From Corallococcus sp. CA053C (GTDB lineage Bacteria > Myxococcota > Myxococcia > Myxococcales > Myxococcaceae), in the NCBI RefSeq assembly GCF_003611675.1, contig NZ_RAWA01000001.1, positions 34,219 through 98,218 on the forward strand: DNA of 64,000 nucleotides. The letters run 5' to 3'. The position numbers were made by a program, and so were the translations under genes. Positions 1-8,486 of the stretch are shown here, piece after piece (position 1 is the stretch's first letter; each line of letters opens with the position of its first letter). The notes under the pieces are model-generated. The model saw nothing but the letters and a program-made list of their open reading frames with translations. It was not told the origin of the DNA and made no database searches.

Positions 1-2
1 CC

Positions 3-89
3 GGAGATGAAGGACGCGCCTGGCGTGTCTCGCTCGACCCGAAGTCCCTTCGTCCCAGAATCGCCTTCGCGGCGCTCTTCATGACCTGA
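3..89 (+). CDS. C-terminal end of an unidentified protein (5' end outside window)
   Basis: An open frame enters from the left edge and stops with TGA at 87-89, giving about 28 residues that end in IAFAALFMT. Codon third positions are GC-rich as in neighbouring genes, and a strong stem-loop begins at the base after the stop, which is why I read it as the end of a real gene. The family cannot be told from so little sequence. Confidence 0.4.
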   Translation, partial: GDEGRAWRVSLDPKSLRPRIAFAALFMT

Positions 90-132
90 AAGCCCTGGCC
101 GGCGATCCTGACGAGATCGCCGGCCAGGGCTT
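90..132. terminator. Strong stem-loop, probable bidirectional terminator
   Basis: Perfect 18-bp inverted repeat (arms 90-107 and 115-132, starting AAGCCCTGGCCGG) with a 7-nt loop. It lies between the stop of the truncated plus-strand gene and the stop of the minus-strand gene at 160, so it can serve both. The T-tract is only two or three bases on either strand. Confidence 0.75.
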
Positions 133-159
133 CTCCATCACGGCTCCTTCGGAAGCAGC

Positions 160-972
160 CTACTGGCACGACGCCGGATACGACGGGGTGACGACGGGCT
201 GCCCCGCCTGCGTGATGGTCAGGACGGTGCCCTCCGTCGCGCCAGTCACGGCCTTCGCCGTGGCGGTGAAGCCAGTCGTTCCGTTCAACGTGACCTTGTA
301 GATGAACCGGCAGCCTCCCACCCAGGACGCGTCCGGCACCGCTGCACGGGTGCCATTCGGGCACCCCTCCGGCACGAAGCCGATCAGCGGCAGGTTGGTG
401 GAATACTGGTCCCTCTCCGCGAAGTACGACTGCTCCACCACATAGATGTAGCCCATGTTGGACCGGGCCTCCCGCAGCTGGGCTTCGCACGTGAAGGATT
501 GCGGCGACTGGCACTCCGCGGAGTCCACGTAGCGGCGCACCCCCTGGCGCTCCAGCCAGAAGAGGCGACCGGAGACGGGGTGGGTGCCAATCTGGAGCGT
601 GATGCCCGCGGACGCCGTCCCCGCCACTCCCTGCGCCACCGCCGTGAAGCCCGGCGAGGGATGCGGCGTGATGCCCGTGACCTTGTAGGAGAAGTTGCAC
701 CCGGACACCCAGCCCGCTCCCGGCACGGGGGCTCGGCTGCCGTTCGGACACGCCGCGGGCGCGAAACCGGCACTGGTGAGGTTCAGCGTGAAGACATCAT
801 GCTCTCCGAAATATCCAGATTCCGCGGCGTAGAGCGACCGCATCTCGCGGATGGCCTCGCATTCCACCGTGCCGCAGTCCACCGGCGTCCCCACGTCCGC
901 CCAGGCGGTCGCGGACACTCCTGCCACTCCCATGCACACCACGGCCAGCCACTGCTTCAGGTTCTGCTTCAT
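160..972 (-). CDS. Secreted protein with two tandem pilin-head-like domains
   Basis: 270 residues from the ATG at 972, chosen because it opens a clean Sec signal peptide (MKQNLKQWL...GVSATAWA); the longer reading has a non-secretory N-terminus. The mature protein holds two related units. Each starts with a helix-like stretch (REMRSLYAAESGYFGEHD; NMGYIYVVEQSYFAERD), then a GF.P..CPNG motif, then W..GC.F.YKV. The helix plus E.D.(Y/F)....IGF.P pattern is what myxobacterial PilA shows just after its N-terminal hydrophobic helix (from memory). The prepilin cleavage site and hydrophobic alpha-1N are absent. Paired Cys in each unit may form a disulfide. Function unknown; I infer a pilin-derived secreted or adhesive protein. 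Confidence 0.7.
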   Translation of the reverse strand: MKQNLKQWLAVVCMGVAGVSATAWADVGTPVDCGTVECEAIREMRSLYAAESGYFGEHDVFTLNLTSAGFAPAACPNGSRAPVPGAGWVSGCNFSYKVTGITPHPSPGFTAVAQGVAGTASAGITLQIGTHPVSGRLFWLERQGVRRYVDSAECQSPQSFTCEAQLREARSNMGYIYVVEQSYFAERDQYSTNLPLIGFVPEGCPNGTRAAVPDASWVGGCRFIYKVTLNGTTGFTATAKAVTGATEGTVLTITQAGQPVVTPSYPASCQ

Positions 973-1201
973 GAGGCGTGAGCTCCTTCTCGGGAAAAAT
1001 TCGCGCGTTGGACACGCGCCCCCTGTCACCAGTTCCATTCACCGGTACAGGTCCTCCGCTCCCGCCCTGGGTTGTGACGGCGTGAACCGGGTTCGGAGGC
1101 TGGAGGTTGGAACGCTCCGACCCGCGCGCGGAGTCTTGATTCGGCCGCACCGCCAGGAGATGCTCCCCGGCAGGGTCTTCTCCACGCGACAGGATTTTAT
1201 C

Positions 1202-2182
1202 ATGCCCACACTGGCAGAGCTTCCCAAGGCACAGAAGAAAATCAACTGCGTCTGGATTGGGAACGGTCCCATCAACTACCTGTCAGCGTTCAACATCCTC
1301 AGCTGGATCGCGTGCGGCTGGACCGTCACCATCTACAAGCACCCCGCCCCCGTGGAGGGTGCCTCCGTGAGCTCGCTGTTCCCCATGGATGCCCGTCCGG
1401 CGTTCTACCATATTGGCGAGGGTGACCTCTCCGTCGTTTCCCTCGCCGCCACGCTCGAACCCGAAACTCCGGTCATGCCAAATGCCCGGACCATGCTGCG
1501 GAAGTGGATTGCTCAGATTGGCGTCGGTTACACCAGCTACGCCATCGGTGACCTGACCAAGTCCTTCATCGCGGGGACGCGTGTGGGCATCGTGCTGGAC
1601 CTGAAGATTGGACCCAGCAAATGGATCCACACCTATCCCGCGGATCGCTTCCTTGACAGCTTCATCAGCTTTTCCCGCGCGGGTGCCGGTGGCGTGGAAA
1701 ACCAATGCCTGGGCAGCTTTCTGCTTGCCGCTTCTAACAAGTACGGTAGCAACTTCGACCAGGGCGTGAACTTCCGCCTGGGCGGCGCCACCTTCGCCGG
1801 GAAGAACGAGGCAGAGGCGGTCTTCGGCTCCATCACGGGGATGCACCAGAACGCGTTCAACAAACTGCGGTTTGGCCCCGGGGCCAGAGGGACGGACGTC
1901 AGGACGTTGAACAGCGAGGCCACGTCGTTCACGGAACTTCGTGGCGTGAACAACTCGGGTCCGTTCCGTGTCTACCAGACCCCTGGTTATTTCAATTGGA
2001 AGCAGGGGGAGTATCCGGAACTGAAGAAGGCCAACGAAGTGCTTGTCGCCAACACGCTGCGGGATGACCACGGCTTTGGGGGGTTCGGGGCCGCGCCCGC
2101 GCCGTTGGAGACCAACGGCTTCTACTACATGGTCATCCAACCCATGGCCCGTAAAGCCATCAACTCCCTCGACCCGGGGTGA
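1202..2182 (+). CDS. Degenerate GT44/GT32-type glycosyltransferase-like protein
   Basis: 326 residues. The ATG at 1202 follows an AGGA Shine-Dalgarno; an in-frame extension to 851 lies antisense to the signal-peptide end of the previous gene and is not used. The start KKINCVWIGNGPIN is the first strand of GT-A glycosyltransferases of the GT32/GT44 (TcdA/TcdB, capsular) type. Residues near 125-150 (GDLTKSFIAGTRVGIVLDLK) line up with the toxin-like SD.LR...L...GG.YLDVD segment, but the metal-binding DxD reads DLK. The C-terminal half has no motif I recognise. No signal peptide. It may be an inactive paralogue or use another metal site. Its 3' end overlaps the convergent reductase gene by 23 bp. 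Confidence 0.6.
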   Translation: MPTLAELPKAQKKINCVWIGNGPINYLSAFNILSWIACGWTVTIYKHPAPVEGASVSSLFPMDARPAFYHIGEGDLSVVSLAATLEPETPVMPNARTMLRKWIAQIGVGYTSYAIGDLTKSFIAGTRVGIVLDLKIGPSKWIHTYPADRFLDSFISFSRAGAGGVENQCLGSFLLAASNKYGSNFDQGVNFRLGGATFAGKNEAEAVFGSITGMHQNAFNKLRFGPGARGTDVRTLNSEATSFTELRGVNNSGPFRVYQTPGYFNWKQGEYPELKKANEVLVANTLRDDHGFGGFGAAPAPLETNGFYYMVIQPMARKAINSLDPG

Positions 2183-2774
2183 TCGAGCGTACCGGGTAGC
2201 GCAGGTGGGTCACGCCGACGCCCGCGGTCACCGTCGGGTTGCCAAGGACGGCTGGCGTACCGGTGAGGTGGTCAAAGAGTCGAACTCCGGAGCCCAGAAG
2301 AACCGCCGCGATGTCGATGTGGAGTTCGTCGAGGAGGCCCGCATTCAGGCACTGCTGGATGGTGTCAGCGCCATGGACCCCCACGGCCTTCCCGGCGGCA
2401 GCGGCCTTGGCCTGGTTCACGGCGCTTTCGATGCCGTCGGTCACGAAGTGGACCGTCGAGTCGGGTCGCGGCCATCCGGCGGGGATGTGGTGGGTCAGGA
2501 CGAATGCGGGTCCCCACGCGTGATTTCCGCCCCAGCCCTGGGCGACGTCGAAAGTGCGTCGGCCGGTGAGCACGGCACCCAGTTCGGACCAGAGACCGCG
2601 CAGGTGCTCGGCGCTCGGACCGGACACCTTGAACGTCATGGGGTCCGCCCCTCCGGTGGGGAATTCGACGTCCCCCGAGGTGAAGTACCAGTCGAACACT
2701 TCGGCCACGCCATCGTTGCGGTCAGCGACGTAGCCGTCGAGCGACATGGACATGATTGCGACAACCTTCGACAT
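2160..2774 (-). CDS. Dihydrofolate reductase-family protein (RibD C-terminal fold)
   Basis: 204 residues; ATG at 2774 preceded by AAAGGAA. It begins SKVVAIMSMSLDGYVADRNDG, the usual start of the DHFR/RibD_C family (YwjB/YyaP-like). LTGRRTFDVAQGW forms the NADPH-loop region and GADTIQQCLNAGLLDELHID the C-terminal family signature. Members are NADPH-dependent reductases of mostly unknown substrate, cytoplasmic. Complete in length. Its last codons overlap the convergent gene ending at 2182. Confidence 0.88.
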   Translation of the reverse strand: MSKVVAIMSMSLDGYVADRNDGVAEVFDWYFTSGDVEFPTGGADPMTFKVSGPSAEHLRGLWSELGAVLTGRRTFDVAQGWGGNHAWGPAFVLTHHIPAGWPRPDSTVHFVTDGIESAVNQAKAAAAGKAVGVHGADTIQQCLNAGLLDELHIDIAAVLLGSGVRLFDHLTGTPAVLGNPTVTAGVGVTHLRYPVRSITPGRGS

Positions 2775-2835
2775 GGCGAGGTTCCTTTCGAGGGGCGGAG
2801 ACTGCGTTCAGCGGTATGCGGGGCTCAAGGTTCGC

Positions 2836-3195
2836 TCAAGGTTGCTCCAGGCCCACCTTCGAGGCGACCTCTTCCAAGACATCGCGGGGAAGGCGGAGGG
2901 CCGTGACGAACTCCTCCCAGGGCTGGGCGCCCGTCTCCTCCGCGCCATCGAGCAGCGCCTTCAGCGCGAAGAACCAGCTCCAGGTCATCCAGAACTCATC
3001 CACCGAGCCGTCATCGCTGAAGGGCTGGCCTCCGACATCGATGAAGAAGCCACCCTGGAAGCTGCAACAGCTCACGGGCGGGTGACGCAGATACATATCC
3101 ACGGCTTCGGCTTCCAATCCCTCCAGGGATTCGAGCGGCACCCAGTCCGGACCGATGCGCACGCGGAACTCCGCCTGGAAGGGTGAGGGAGCCAT
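2836..3195 (-). CDS. Hypothetical acidic protein
   Basis: 119 residues from the ATG at 3195 (MAPSPFQAEF); longer in-frame starts give an arginine-rich, unlikely N-terminus. The protein is acidic with several Trp (WMTWSWFF), a FFIDVGGQPFSDDGSVDEFW segment and no signal peptide or membrane segment. The size and composition resemble small immunity-type proteins, but I do not recognise a family. It sits about 60 bp downstream of the DHFR-family gene start, on the same strand, between it and the acetyltransferase. Confidence 0.6.
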   Translation of the reverse strand: MAPSPFQAEFRVRIGPDWVPLESLEGLEAEAVDMYLRHPPVSCCSFQGGFFIDVGGQPFSDDGSVDEFWMTWSWFFALKALLDGAEETGAQPWEEFVTALRLPRDVLEEVASKVGLEQP

Positions 3196-3338
3196 GTCGG
3201 GGAGCGTAGCGCATCCCGTCCGCCGCCACGCGCGAACGGAACCTCGGGGCACCCAGACGGTCTCCCGCGGAACCCGATGGCCCTGCTCATGGGGTGGTGC
3301 CCGACAGCCAGTCCGATCGCCTGGAGCGCGCTCGAGCA

Positions 3339-3917
3339 TCACCACCGTCGGCGAACGGTCGCCTTGGGGCCGGTCACCAGGCTCGCCGCAGGCACGTCGT
3401 CGACGACGACCGCCCCGGCCGCGACCACGGCGTCACGCCCGATACGGACCCCGGGCATGATCGTCGCGCCCGCGCCGATCCACACGTTGTCCGCCACGTC
3501 GATGGGTGCGCCCGTGAGGTACAGCCGCCGCTCGCCCGGGTCGACCGGATGGCTGACGGTGATGAATGTGGCCTTCGGGCCGACCATCACCCCTTTGCCC
3601 AGCCGAATGCCGGCGTAGTCGAGGAACGTGCAGCCCTGATTGATGAACACGCGCTCGGAAAGCTCCAGATGAAGGCCGTGGTCCGTGTAGAAGGGCGGAT
3701 AGATCGTCACCCTTCCCGGGAGCGGTCGGCCCAGGATCTGCTCGAACAGCGCTGCCTTGCCCGCCTCGTCGTCGAAAGGCAGGACGTTGAGGCGCGACGT
3801 CAGCTCGGTGACCCGCAGCACCCTCTGGCTCATCGCCGTGAACTCGGGGCTGAGAACCCTCTCCCCGATCGCCTGGGACTCGGGGCTGTGGATGCGCATG
3901 AGACGGTCAATGGGCAT
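3339..3917 (-). CDS. Hexapeptide-repeat sugar O-acetyltransferase (Maa/NodL-like)
   Basis: 192 residues starting MPIDRLMRIHSPES at 3917. The N-terminal helical part is followed by a left-handed beta-helix: IYPPFYTDHGLHLELSERVF and INQGCTFLDYAGIRLGKGV, the catalytic-His region FITVSHPVDPGERR, then IDVADNVWIGAGATIMPGV and GRDAVVAAGAVVVDDVPA. This order is that of maltose/galactoside acetyltransferases, which move acetyl from acetyl-CoA to a sugar hydroxyl in the cytoplasm as a trimer. The substrate cannot be told. The initial maltose-acetyltransferase cap is diverged. Confidence 0.88.
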   Translation of the reverse strand: MPIDRLMRIHSPESQAIGERVLSPEFTAMSQRVLRVTELTSRLNVLPFDDEAGKAALFEQILGRPLPGRVTIYPPFYTDHGLHLELSERVFINQGCTFLDYAGIRLGKGVMVGPKATFITVSHPVDPGERRLYLTGAPIDVADNVWIGAGATIMPGVRIGRDAVVAAGAVVVDDVPAASLVTGPKATVRRRW

Positions 3918-4192
3918 TCCACGAGCTTCGCGCCCTCCCCCCACGCACGTCCAGCGGTGCCTACCCAAGACCCGGTCGCTGCGTCATCGGTGCGTCAAGG
4001 ACACCTTGCGCCGTGCATCCAGGCAACGGCGCGAACGCCGAACGGCATGGCGAATCCGCACCGGACTCCCCATGCCGCCCGAACTGGATCGCGACGTCGA
4101 GCAAGCGCACCCAATCCGCGCCTTACAGCACCCACGAATGACTGCCCATGAGGTGGTCAGTGGCGACGCACCTCCATGAGGCCCCTCTCCTG

Positions 4193-6061
4193 TCAGAACA
4201 TCATCAGGCAACTGATGCCCACATCGACAAGCTCTGAGATGGCGCCAGGCGGACTGGACGTAGGCGGGATGTTGCTGATCGCGACAGGCGCAGACCACTG
4301 GTTGTAAAGCGGATCGGATGACGAGATGTAATACAGGTCCCCGCTCGTGCCACTCTGGTAGAAGCAGTAGAGCTGAGTCCCGCTGCCGTTGTCATACGAA
4401 ACAAAGGCGATGTTTGTCGGAGAGCTTCCAACATCGATGACGTATTCGGTCGTGCTCGGCGTGTATGCCACCATGCAGATATAGTTTCCGGTGGTGTACG
4501 CCACGTAGACGTTGCCTGAGTACGTGCACGCCGCTGGCGAGGTATATGTGCTGTACGTCCCATACACACCCGTCAGGGCAGTGATGTTCACCTCGGTATC
4601 TGCTCCCCACCCAGAACTGGTGTTGCGCACCGAGCAGTACAGCTTGCCGTTGTCGTTCGCAGCCGCATGAAAGACGTAGAGATTATCGCCCAAAACCGTT
4701 GTCGCGGGTGAGCTCCACAGGGCTCTATCGGGCATCGGGCCCGAGGGATCCCAGCTCGCTCCACCATCGTAGGATTGGAGGTAGCAAAGTGCATTGCCAG
4801 GCTGCTGGAAGAACACGTAGAGCGAACCGTCGAATGCGACGGGACTGGGTGAGGCAGTCATACCTCCACCGCCCAGCAGGATGACCGGCGAAGACCAGCC
4901 GTTCTGGCCGTACGTGACATAATACAGTGCCCCGGAATTGCCTGCCCCTTGGTAGAAGCAATAGATCAGATTGTTGTAGGCCATGAGGCCCGGTGACTGA
5001 GAGAGCGTGCTCGGAGCCCCGGTCATATACGGTCCGCTCAGACTCCCGCCGGAACTTTGCGGCGCGAGCAGAGCATAGAAGAGTTGGCCGTCGGTTCCGG
5101 GACCCTGCATCATGCAAATGAGCTGGGAGTTCAGCACAGCCAGGGACGGAGCGACTGATAGCGCAGTGCCCTTGACCCAAAGCGGTGTGCTCCAGGTGCT
5201 TCCGTCCGATGAACTGACATAATAGAACATGTCGTCATTCCCGCCCCCCTCGTAGAGCACGTAGAGGATGCCGTTCACGACGGTGGCGCCCGGCACATTG
5301 GACATGGACACACTCGTTATCTGCTTGTCGCCGGCCCAGTTTCCCGCCGTATCCAGGACGTTGTACCAGAGCTGGCCATCAACCGATCCCCCTTGGTGAA
5401 AGACATAGAGTTCGTCCTGGCCGGTGGAAGGATTGGTGAACACCGCGGTCGCAGGGGATGTTGACATCCCGACGTTGGGCACCTGGGTGCTGCTGCTCCA
5501 AGAGCCAGAGCTTCCGTCGCTCGACTTCGTATACCAAAGGCTCCCGTCGTTATCAGCCCCCTGGTAGAAGACATAGAGCTCACCGTTGAAGACGACCGCG
5601 GAGGGGCAGTCGGACATGACCGGACCCGTGCCGATCTGCCAGTAAAAGCTCTGGCCCATGATGCAGTAGAACAGCGTACCGTTCGGCCCGTTGAGCCCCG
5701 TGGCTTGCACGCCCTGCCAGAAGACATACACCTGGCCATTGAAGGTCACTGCACCGGCTCCGGTGGCGGTTTCAGCGACCTTTACTTCCGTCTGACCCGA
5801 CCACGCAGTCCCATTCCAGGTGTTGTAGAACAGGTATTGGGTATCCGATGGCGCGCTTGGATAGAACACGTAGGTCAGGCCGTTGCATGACGCTACCGCT
5901 GGCGGATTGTTCGCAATGCCGTTGACCTCGAACGCCGTCCATAACGGTTGCCAGATCAGCGATGAATCCGCCGCTTTTTCTCCAACAGCAATAAGCAGGC
6001 TCTTGCCATCTTCCGCGGGTGAAAAGACTGCCATGATTCCGTCTGTAACGATATCTACCAT
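4193..6061 (-). CDS. Multi-bladed beta-propeller (lectin/sialidase-like repeat) protein
   Basis: 622 residues; ATG at 6061 has a good AGGAGA Shine-Dalgarno. The whole chain is about twelve repeats of roughly 48 residues built on LYVFYQG..(D/N).G.L(W/F)Y...(S/T)..W, for example GELYVFYQGADNDGSLWYTK and DELYVFHQGGSVDGQLWYNV. This blade pattern is seen in beta-propeller lectins and sialidase-like folds; Asp-box motifs are imperfect, so I favour carbohydrate binding over catalysis. No signal peptide, as in some myxobacterial lectins that accumulate in the cytoplasm. Twelve blades suggest two propellers or one large one. Base composition is a little lower in GC than its neighbours. Confidence 0.75.
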   Translation of the reverse strand: MVDIVTDGIMAVFSPAEDGKSLLIAVGEKAADSSLIWQPLWTAFEVNGIANNPPAVASCNGLTYVFYPSAPSDTQYLFYNTWNGTAWSGQTEVKVAETATGAGAVTFNGQVYVFWQGVQATGLNGPNGTLFYCIMGQSFYWQIGTGPVMSDCPSAVVFNGELYVFYQGADNDGSLWYTKSSDGSSGSWSSSTQVPNVGMSTSPATAVFTNPSTGQDELYVFHQGGSVDGQLWYNVLDTAGNWAGDKQITSVSMSNVPGATVVNGILYVLYEGGGNDDMFYYVSSSDGSTWSTPLWVKGTALSVAPSLAVLNSQLICMMQGPGTDGQLFYALLAPQSSGGSLSGPYMTGAPSTLSQSPGLMAYNNLIYCFYQGAGNSGALYYVTYGQNGWSSPVILLGGGGMTASPSPVAFDGSLYVFFQQPGNALCYLQSYDGGASWDPSGPMPDRALWSSPATTVLGDNLYVFHAAANDNGKLYCSVRNTSSGWGADTEVNITALTGVYGTYSTYTSPAACTYSGNVYVAYTTGNYICMVAYTPSTTEYVIDVGSSPTNIAFVSYDNGSGTQLYCFYQSGTSGDLYYISSSDPLYNQWSAPVAISNIPPTSSPPGAISELVDVGISCLMMF

Positions 6062-6847
6062 GGTGTTCTCCTTGCTTGGAATGGCGCATCGCGCCGGTGA
6101 ACGGCGTCGCCTCTCAAAGAGCGACGTCGCCGTCTCAACAGGCACAGCCTGCTGAAATTCGTGAATGACAAGGGGCCTCTGTCAGCCTCTCCAGCCCCTC
6201 CCTGTCATTGGCATGCAGGTGGGTGGGTGTTGGCGCGCAGGGGAGCGAGGAGAGCAACCCAGGAATCTGGGTCACTCCAACGACACGCAAGTTTTTTTAT
6301 CATGCGTCTCCCCGTGAAGCTTCCCGCACCGTGAGTCATTCTCTAACAAGTAATAAAAACCAATGCAAGTGACGACCGGGTGGATCCAGCAACAGGAGGG
6401 ATTGGACTGGAATAATCCACCGCGCCAGACGGACGGAACGCTGGTACTCCAGGGTTCGAACGCCTGCATGGCTCCATGACACAGCGCCCCCGGACAATGA
6501 CTAATCGGAATTACTGTGAAATGAATGGGTGACAGCCCTTGGTCTCAGGAGGCCGCGACACACAAAAAATACATGCACATACGTATCTTCACAAAGAATA
6601 CTCATGCACCTGAAAATAGGCGCGTACACATAAAAATGGGTGCGGCTGTGAGGGTGGAGGGGCCGAGGAGGACTGCGGACGGGTGCAGCCCGGGCAGTGC
6701 GCGGGGCCTCCACACCGAGGGCAGGCGAACACATTCAGCGCGAAGTTCCTGCGCACCCTCCCTGGACGCCGTGGCCTCGCGCACGGGGCGACGGCTTCTT
6801 CCTTCAGCCCAAGCCGAGCGGCACCAGGCGGGTGGCCAGCGGCCGCC
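6062..6847. other. Non-coding, AT-richer stretch
   Basis: About 790 bp with no convincing gene. Two patches are clearly AT-rich for this genome (about 6290-6370, containing a run of seven T, and about 6490-6640, with several A runs). They may hold the promoter of the minus-strand propeller gene or mark foreign DNA. Open frames here have no Shine-Dalgarno and no GC-rich third positions. Confidence 0.4.
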
Positions 6848-7951
6848 ATGGACGCGTACCTCGCGGTGCCCACCCCGGCGAACTTCGATGGGCTGGTGCG
6901 CACCCTGGCCCTGGAGCAGGCCACCTCCATGCAGACGGCCCTCCAGGCCAGCCGGGACCGGCTCGCCGCGGATCCCAATGCGCTGCTTGGAATGCAGACC
7001 GTCGCACGGCAGACCCAGACGCTGGCCAACTACGTCCTGGCGTCCACGCAGCTCCCCCTCATGCCGGAGCGCTTCGACACCCTGCGGCCCTTCGCGCAGG
7101 CCGTGGATCCGTCGTGGGCCCAGGTCTCCTTCGAACAGCTCACGCAGGACCCGGCGCTCTATCAGCGACTCCTCAAGGACCTCGATACGGCGAGGGGGCC
7201 GCTCTCCGGCAGCGGCCCGCTGCTGCCCCAGGGCCCCAACCCGGAGCTCGCCTCGGCGCTCCAGGACTTCCGCCCCACCATGGATGTGCTCATGGGGCCA
7301 CCCCACGCGGCCGGGGTTGCCCTGTCGGAGTCCGTGAAGCGGGCCGGGGAGCAGCTCGATTACGCGCGCAAGCAGTACCCGGAGCTGGCGGCGCTGGACC
7401 TCGGCACGCTGCTCGGAACGCGGGACGCCTCCCAGGTCGTCGCGACGCTGGATGCCCGGCTGGCGGAGGTGGACAGCCTCGTCGGCGCGCTGCGCACGGG
7501 GACCCCGGGAGCCTCGGACCTCTTCCCCATCGCCATGCTCGCGGCGCAGTTGGTGGGTTCGGAGCTGGTGGCCCACCCGAGCACGGCCAACCTCCAGGCC
7601 TTCGATGCGGCCTTCCAGAGTGTCCAGACGATCCAGCAGGCCCGCGTCGACGAGCAGCGCGTCGACCTGGCGCTCAAGGCGGTCAACCTGATCGCGGGCG
7701 CCGGCGCCTTCTTCGCGAGCGGCGGCCTGTCGATCCTCTTCTACGGCGCGTCCCTGGTGACGAACGTCGCGCAGGGCAAGCGACTGGTGGACCAGTACCA
7801 GGGCGCGCAGCAGCTCTCGCAGTACAACGCGGGAGGCATCCTGGACATGTCCGGCGTGAAGCGTCCGAGCGAGTCCGCCTTCGCGCTCGACATGGCGTTC
7901 ACCGTGGCGTCGACGAAGCGTTCCAGAGACAGGGGATCGCCAGCCAGATGA
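6848..7951 (+). CDS. Uncharacterised helical protein, C-terminus probably lost by frameshift
   Basis: 367 residues from the ATG at 6848, in a frame open from further upstream, so the true start is uncertain. The body is predicted helical (LDARLAEVDSLVGALRTG; ELDYARKQYPEL-like segments), with one hydrophobic Gly/Ala-rich stretch near residues 280-305 (LIAGAGAFFASGGLSILFYG), as found before toxin tips of polymorphic toxins. After DMAFTVAST the frame ends in a short arginine-rich tail, while coding character moves to the next frame (see 7909-8133). I infer a broken gene or recombination joint rather than a complete protein. Confidence 0.45.
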   Translation: MDAYLAVPTPANFDGLVRTLALEQATSMQTALQASRDRLAADPNALLGMQTVARQTQTLANYVLASTQLPLMPERFDTLRPFAQAVDPSWAQVSFEQLTQDPALYQRLLKDLDTARGPLSGSGPLLPQGPNPELASALQDFRPTMDVLMGPPHAAGVALSESVKRAGEQLDYARKQYPELAALDLGTLLGTRDASQVVATLDARLAEVDSLVGALRTGTPGASDLFPIAMLAAQLVGSELVAHPSTANLQAFDAAFQSVQTIQQARVDEQRVDLALKAVNLIAGAGAFFASGGLSILFYGASLVTNVAQGKRLVDQYQGAQQLSQYNAGGILDMSGVKRPSESAFALDMAFTVASTKRSRDRGSPAR

Positions 7952-8133
7952 TTGGCCAGTCCTTCGACTGGGCGAAGAAACAGGGGGTCGACTTCATCAC
8001 GGGGAACTTCTCGGACGAAGGAATGGCCGCGGTGCGCGCCTACTGCGAGCGCAACAACATCCCCTTCTTCTCGGTGTCCTACGCGCCACGGTTGACGCTC
8101 ATCTACATCGGCGACCTGCCCGTTCCTCCCTGA
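7909..8133 (+). pseudogene. GNAT-like C-terminal fragment in shifted frame
   Basis: The frame reads DEAFQRQGIASQMIGQSFDWAKKQG and continues to VSYAPRLTLIYIGDLPVPP before TGA at 8131. RQGIASQMI resembles motif A of GNAT acetyltransferases (R/Q-x-x-G-x-G/A). No N-terminal GNAT part lies upstream in this frame; instead the unrelated helical protein runs into it in another frame. I read it as a displaced gene end joined by deletion or recombination. Confidence 0.45.
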
Positions 8134-8139
8134 GGGCTC

Positions 8140-8301
8140 GGCAGCTCCGACGGCACCGTCCGCGTCTGGTCGCTCCACTCGCCTGAGTGCCTCGCCGTCC
8201 ACGACGTCGGTCACGCCGACCTCGAAGGCCTGCTGCTGCACGACGGCGCCATCTACGTGACCTGCCGGAGCGAGCTCGTGGTGATTCCCCTGCCTGCGTG
8301 A
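8140..8301 (+). pseudogene. WD40-repeat C-terminal remnant
   Basis: Directly after the stop at 8131, in the same frame, 53 sense codons read GSSDGTVRVWSLHSPECLAV and on to SELVVIPLPA before TGA at 8299. S.DGTVRVW is a clear WD40 blade; the final strand matches the last blade of such proteins. No start codon or other blades are present, so this is the leftover end of a deleted WD40 gene. Confidence 0.5.
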
Positions 8302-8424
8302 GCGTCTCGTTACCGAGATGCGTCAGGAAGGTGCTCGAGAACCTGCTTCGCACGCGCCCTGGGCGCACCTTCGACCTCGAGCACCTCCACCTTGAAGGCG
8401 TAGGAATCATCCAGGAAGCCACGG

Positions 8425-8460
8425 AAAAGCCCGGCCATCCCTCGCGGGCGCCGGGCTTTT
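8425..8460. terminator. Bidirectional intrinsic terminator
   Basis: Perfect 11-bp inverted repeat AAAAGCCCGGC (8425-8435) and its complement (8450-8460) with a 14-nt loop. It ends in TTTT on the plus strand and, by symmetry, on the minus strand. It separates the plus-strand gene debris from the minus-strand lipoprotein stop at 8487. Confidence 0.85.
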
Positions 8461-8486
8461 CATGATGAGACCCTGGCCCGAAAGGC

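Noticed and set aside
6272..6469. 65-codon minus-strand frame in the AT-rich gap
   Set aside because: No Shine-Dalgarno, no coding-type third-position bias, composition unlike local proteins.
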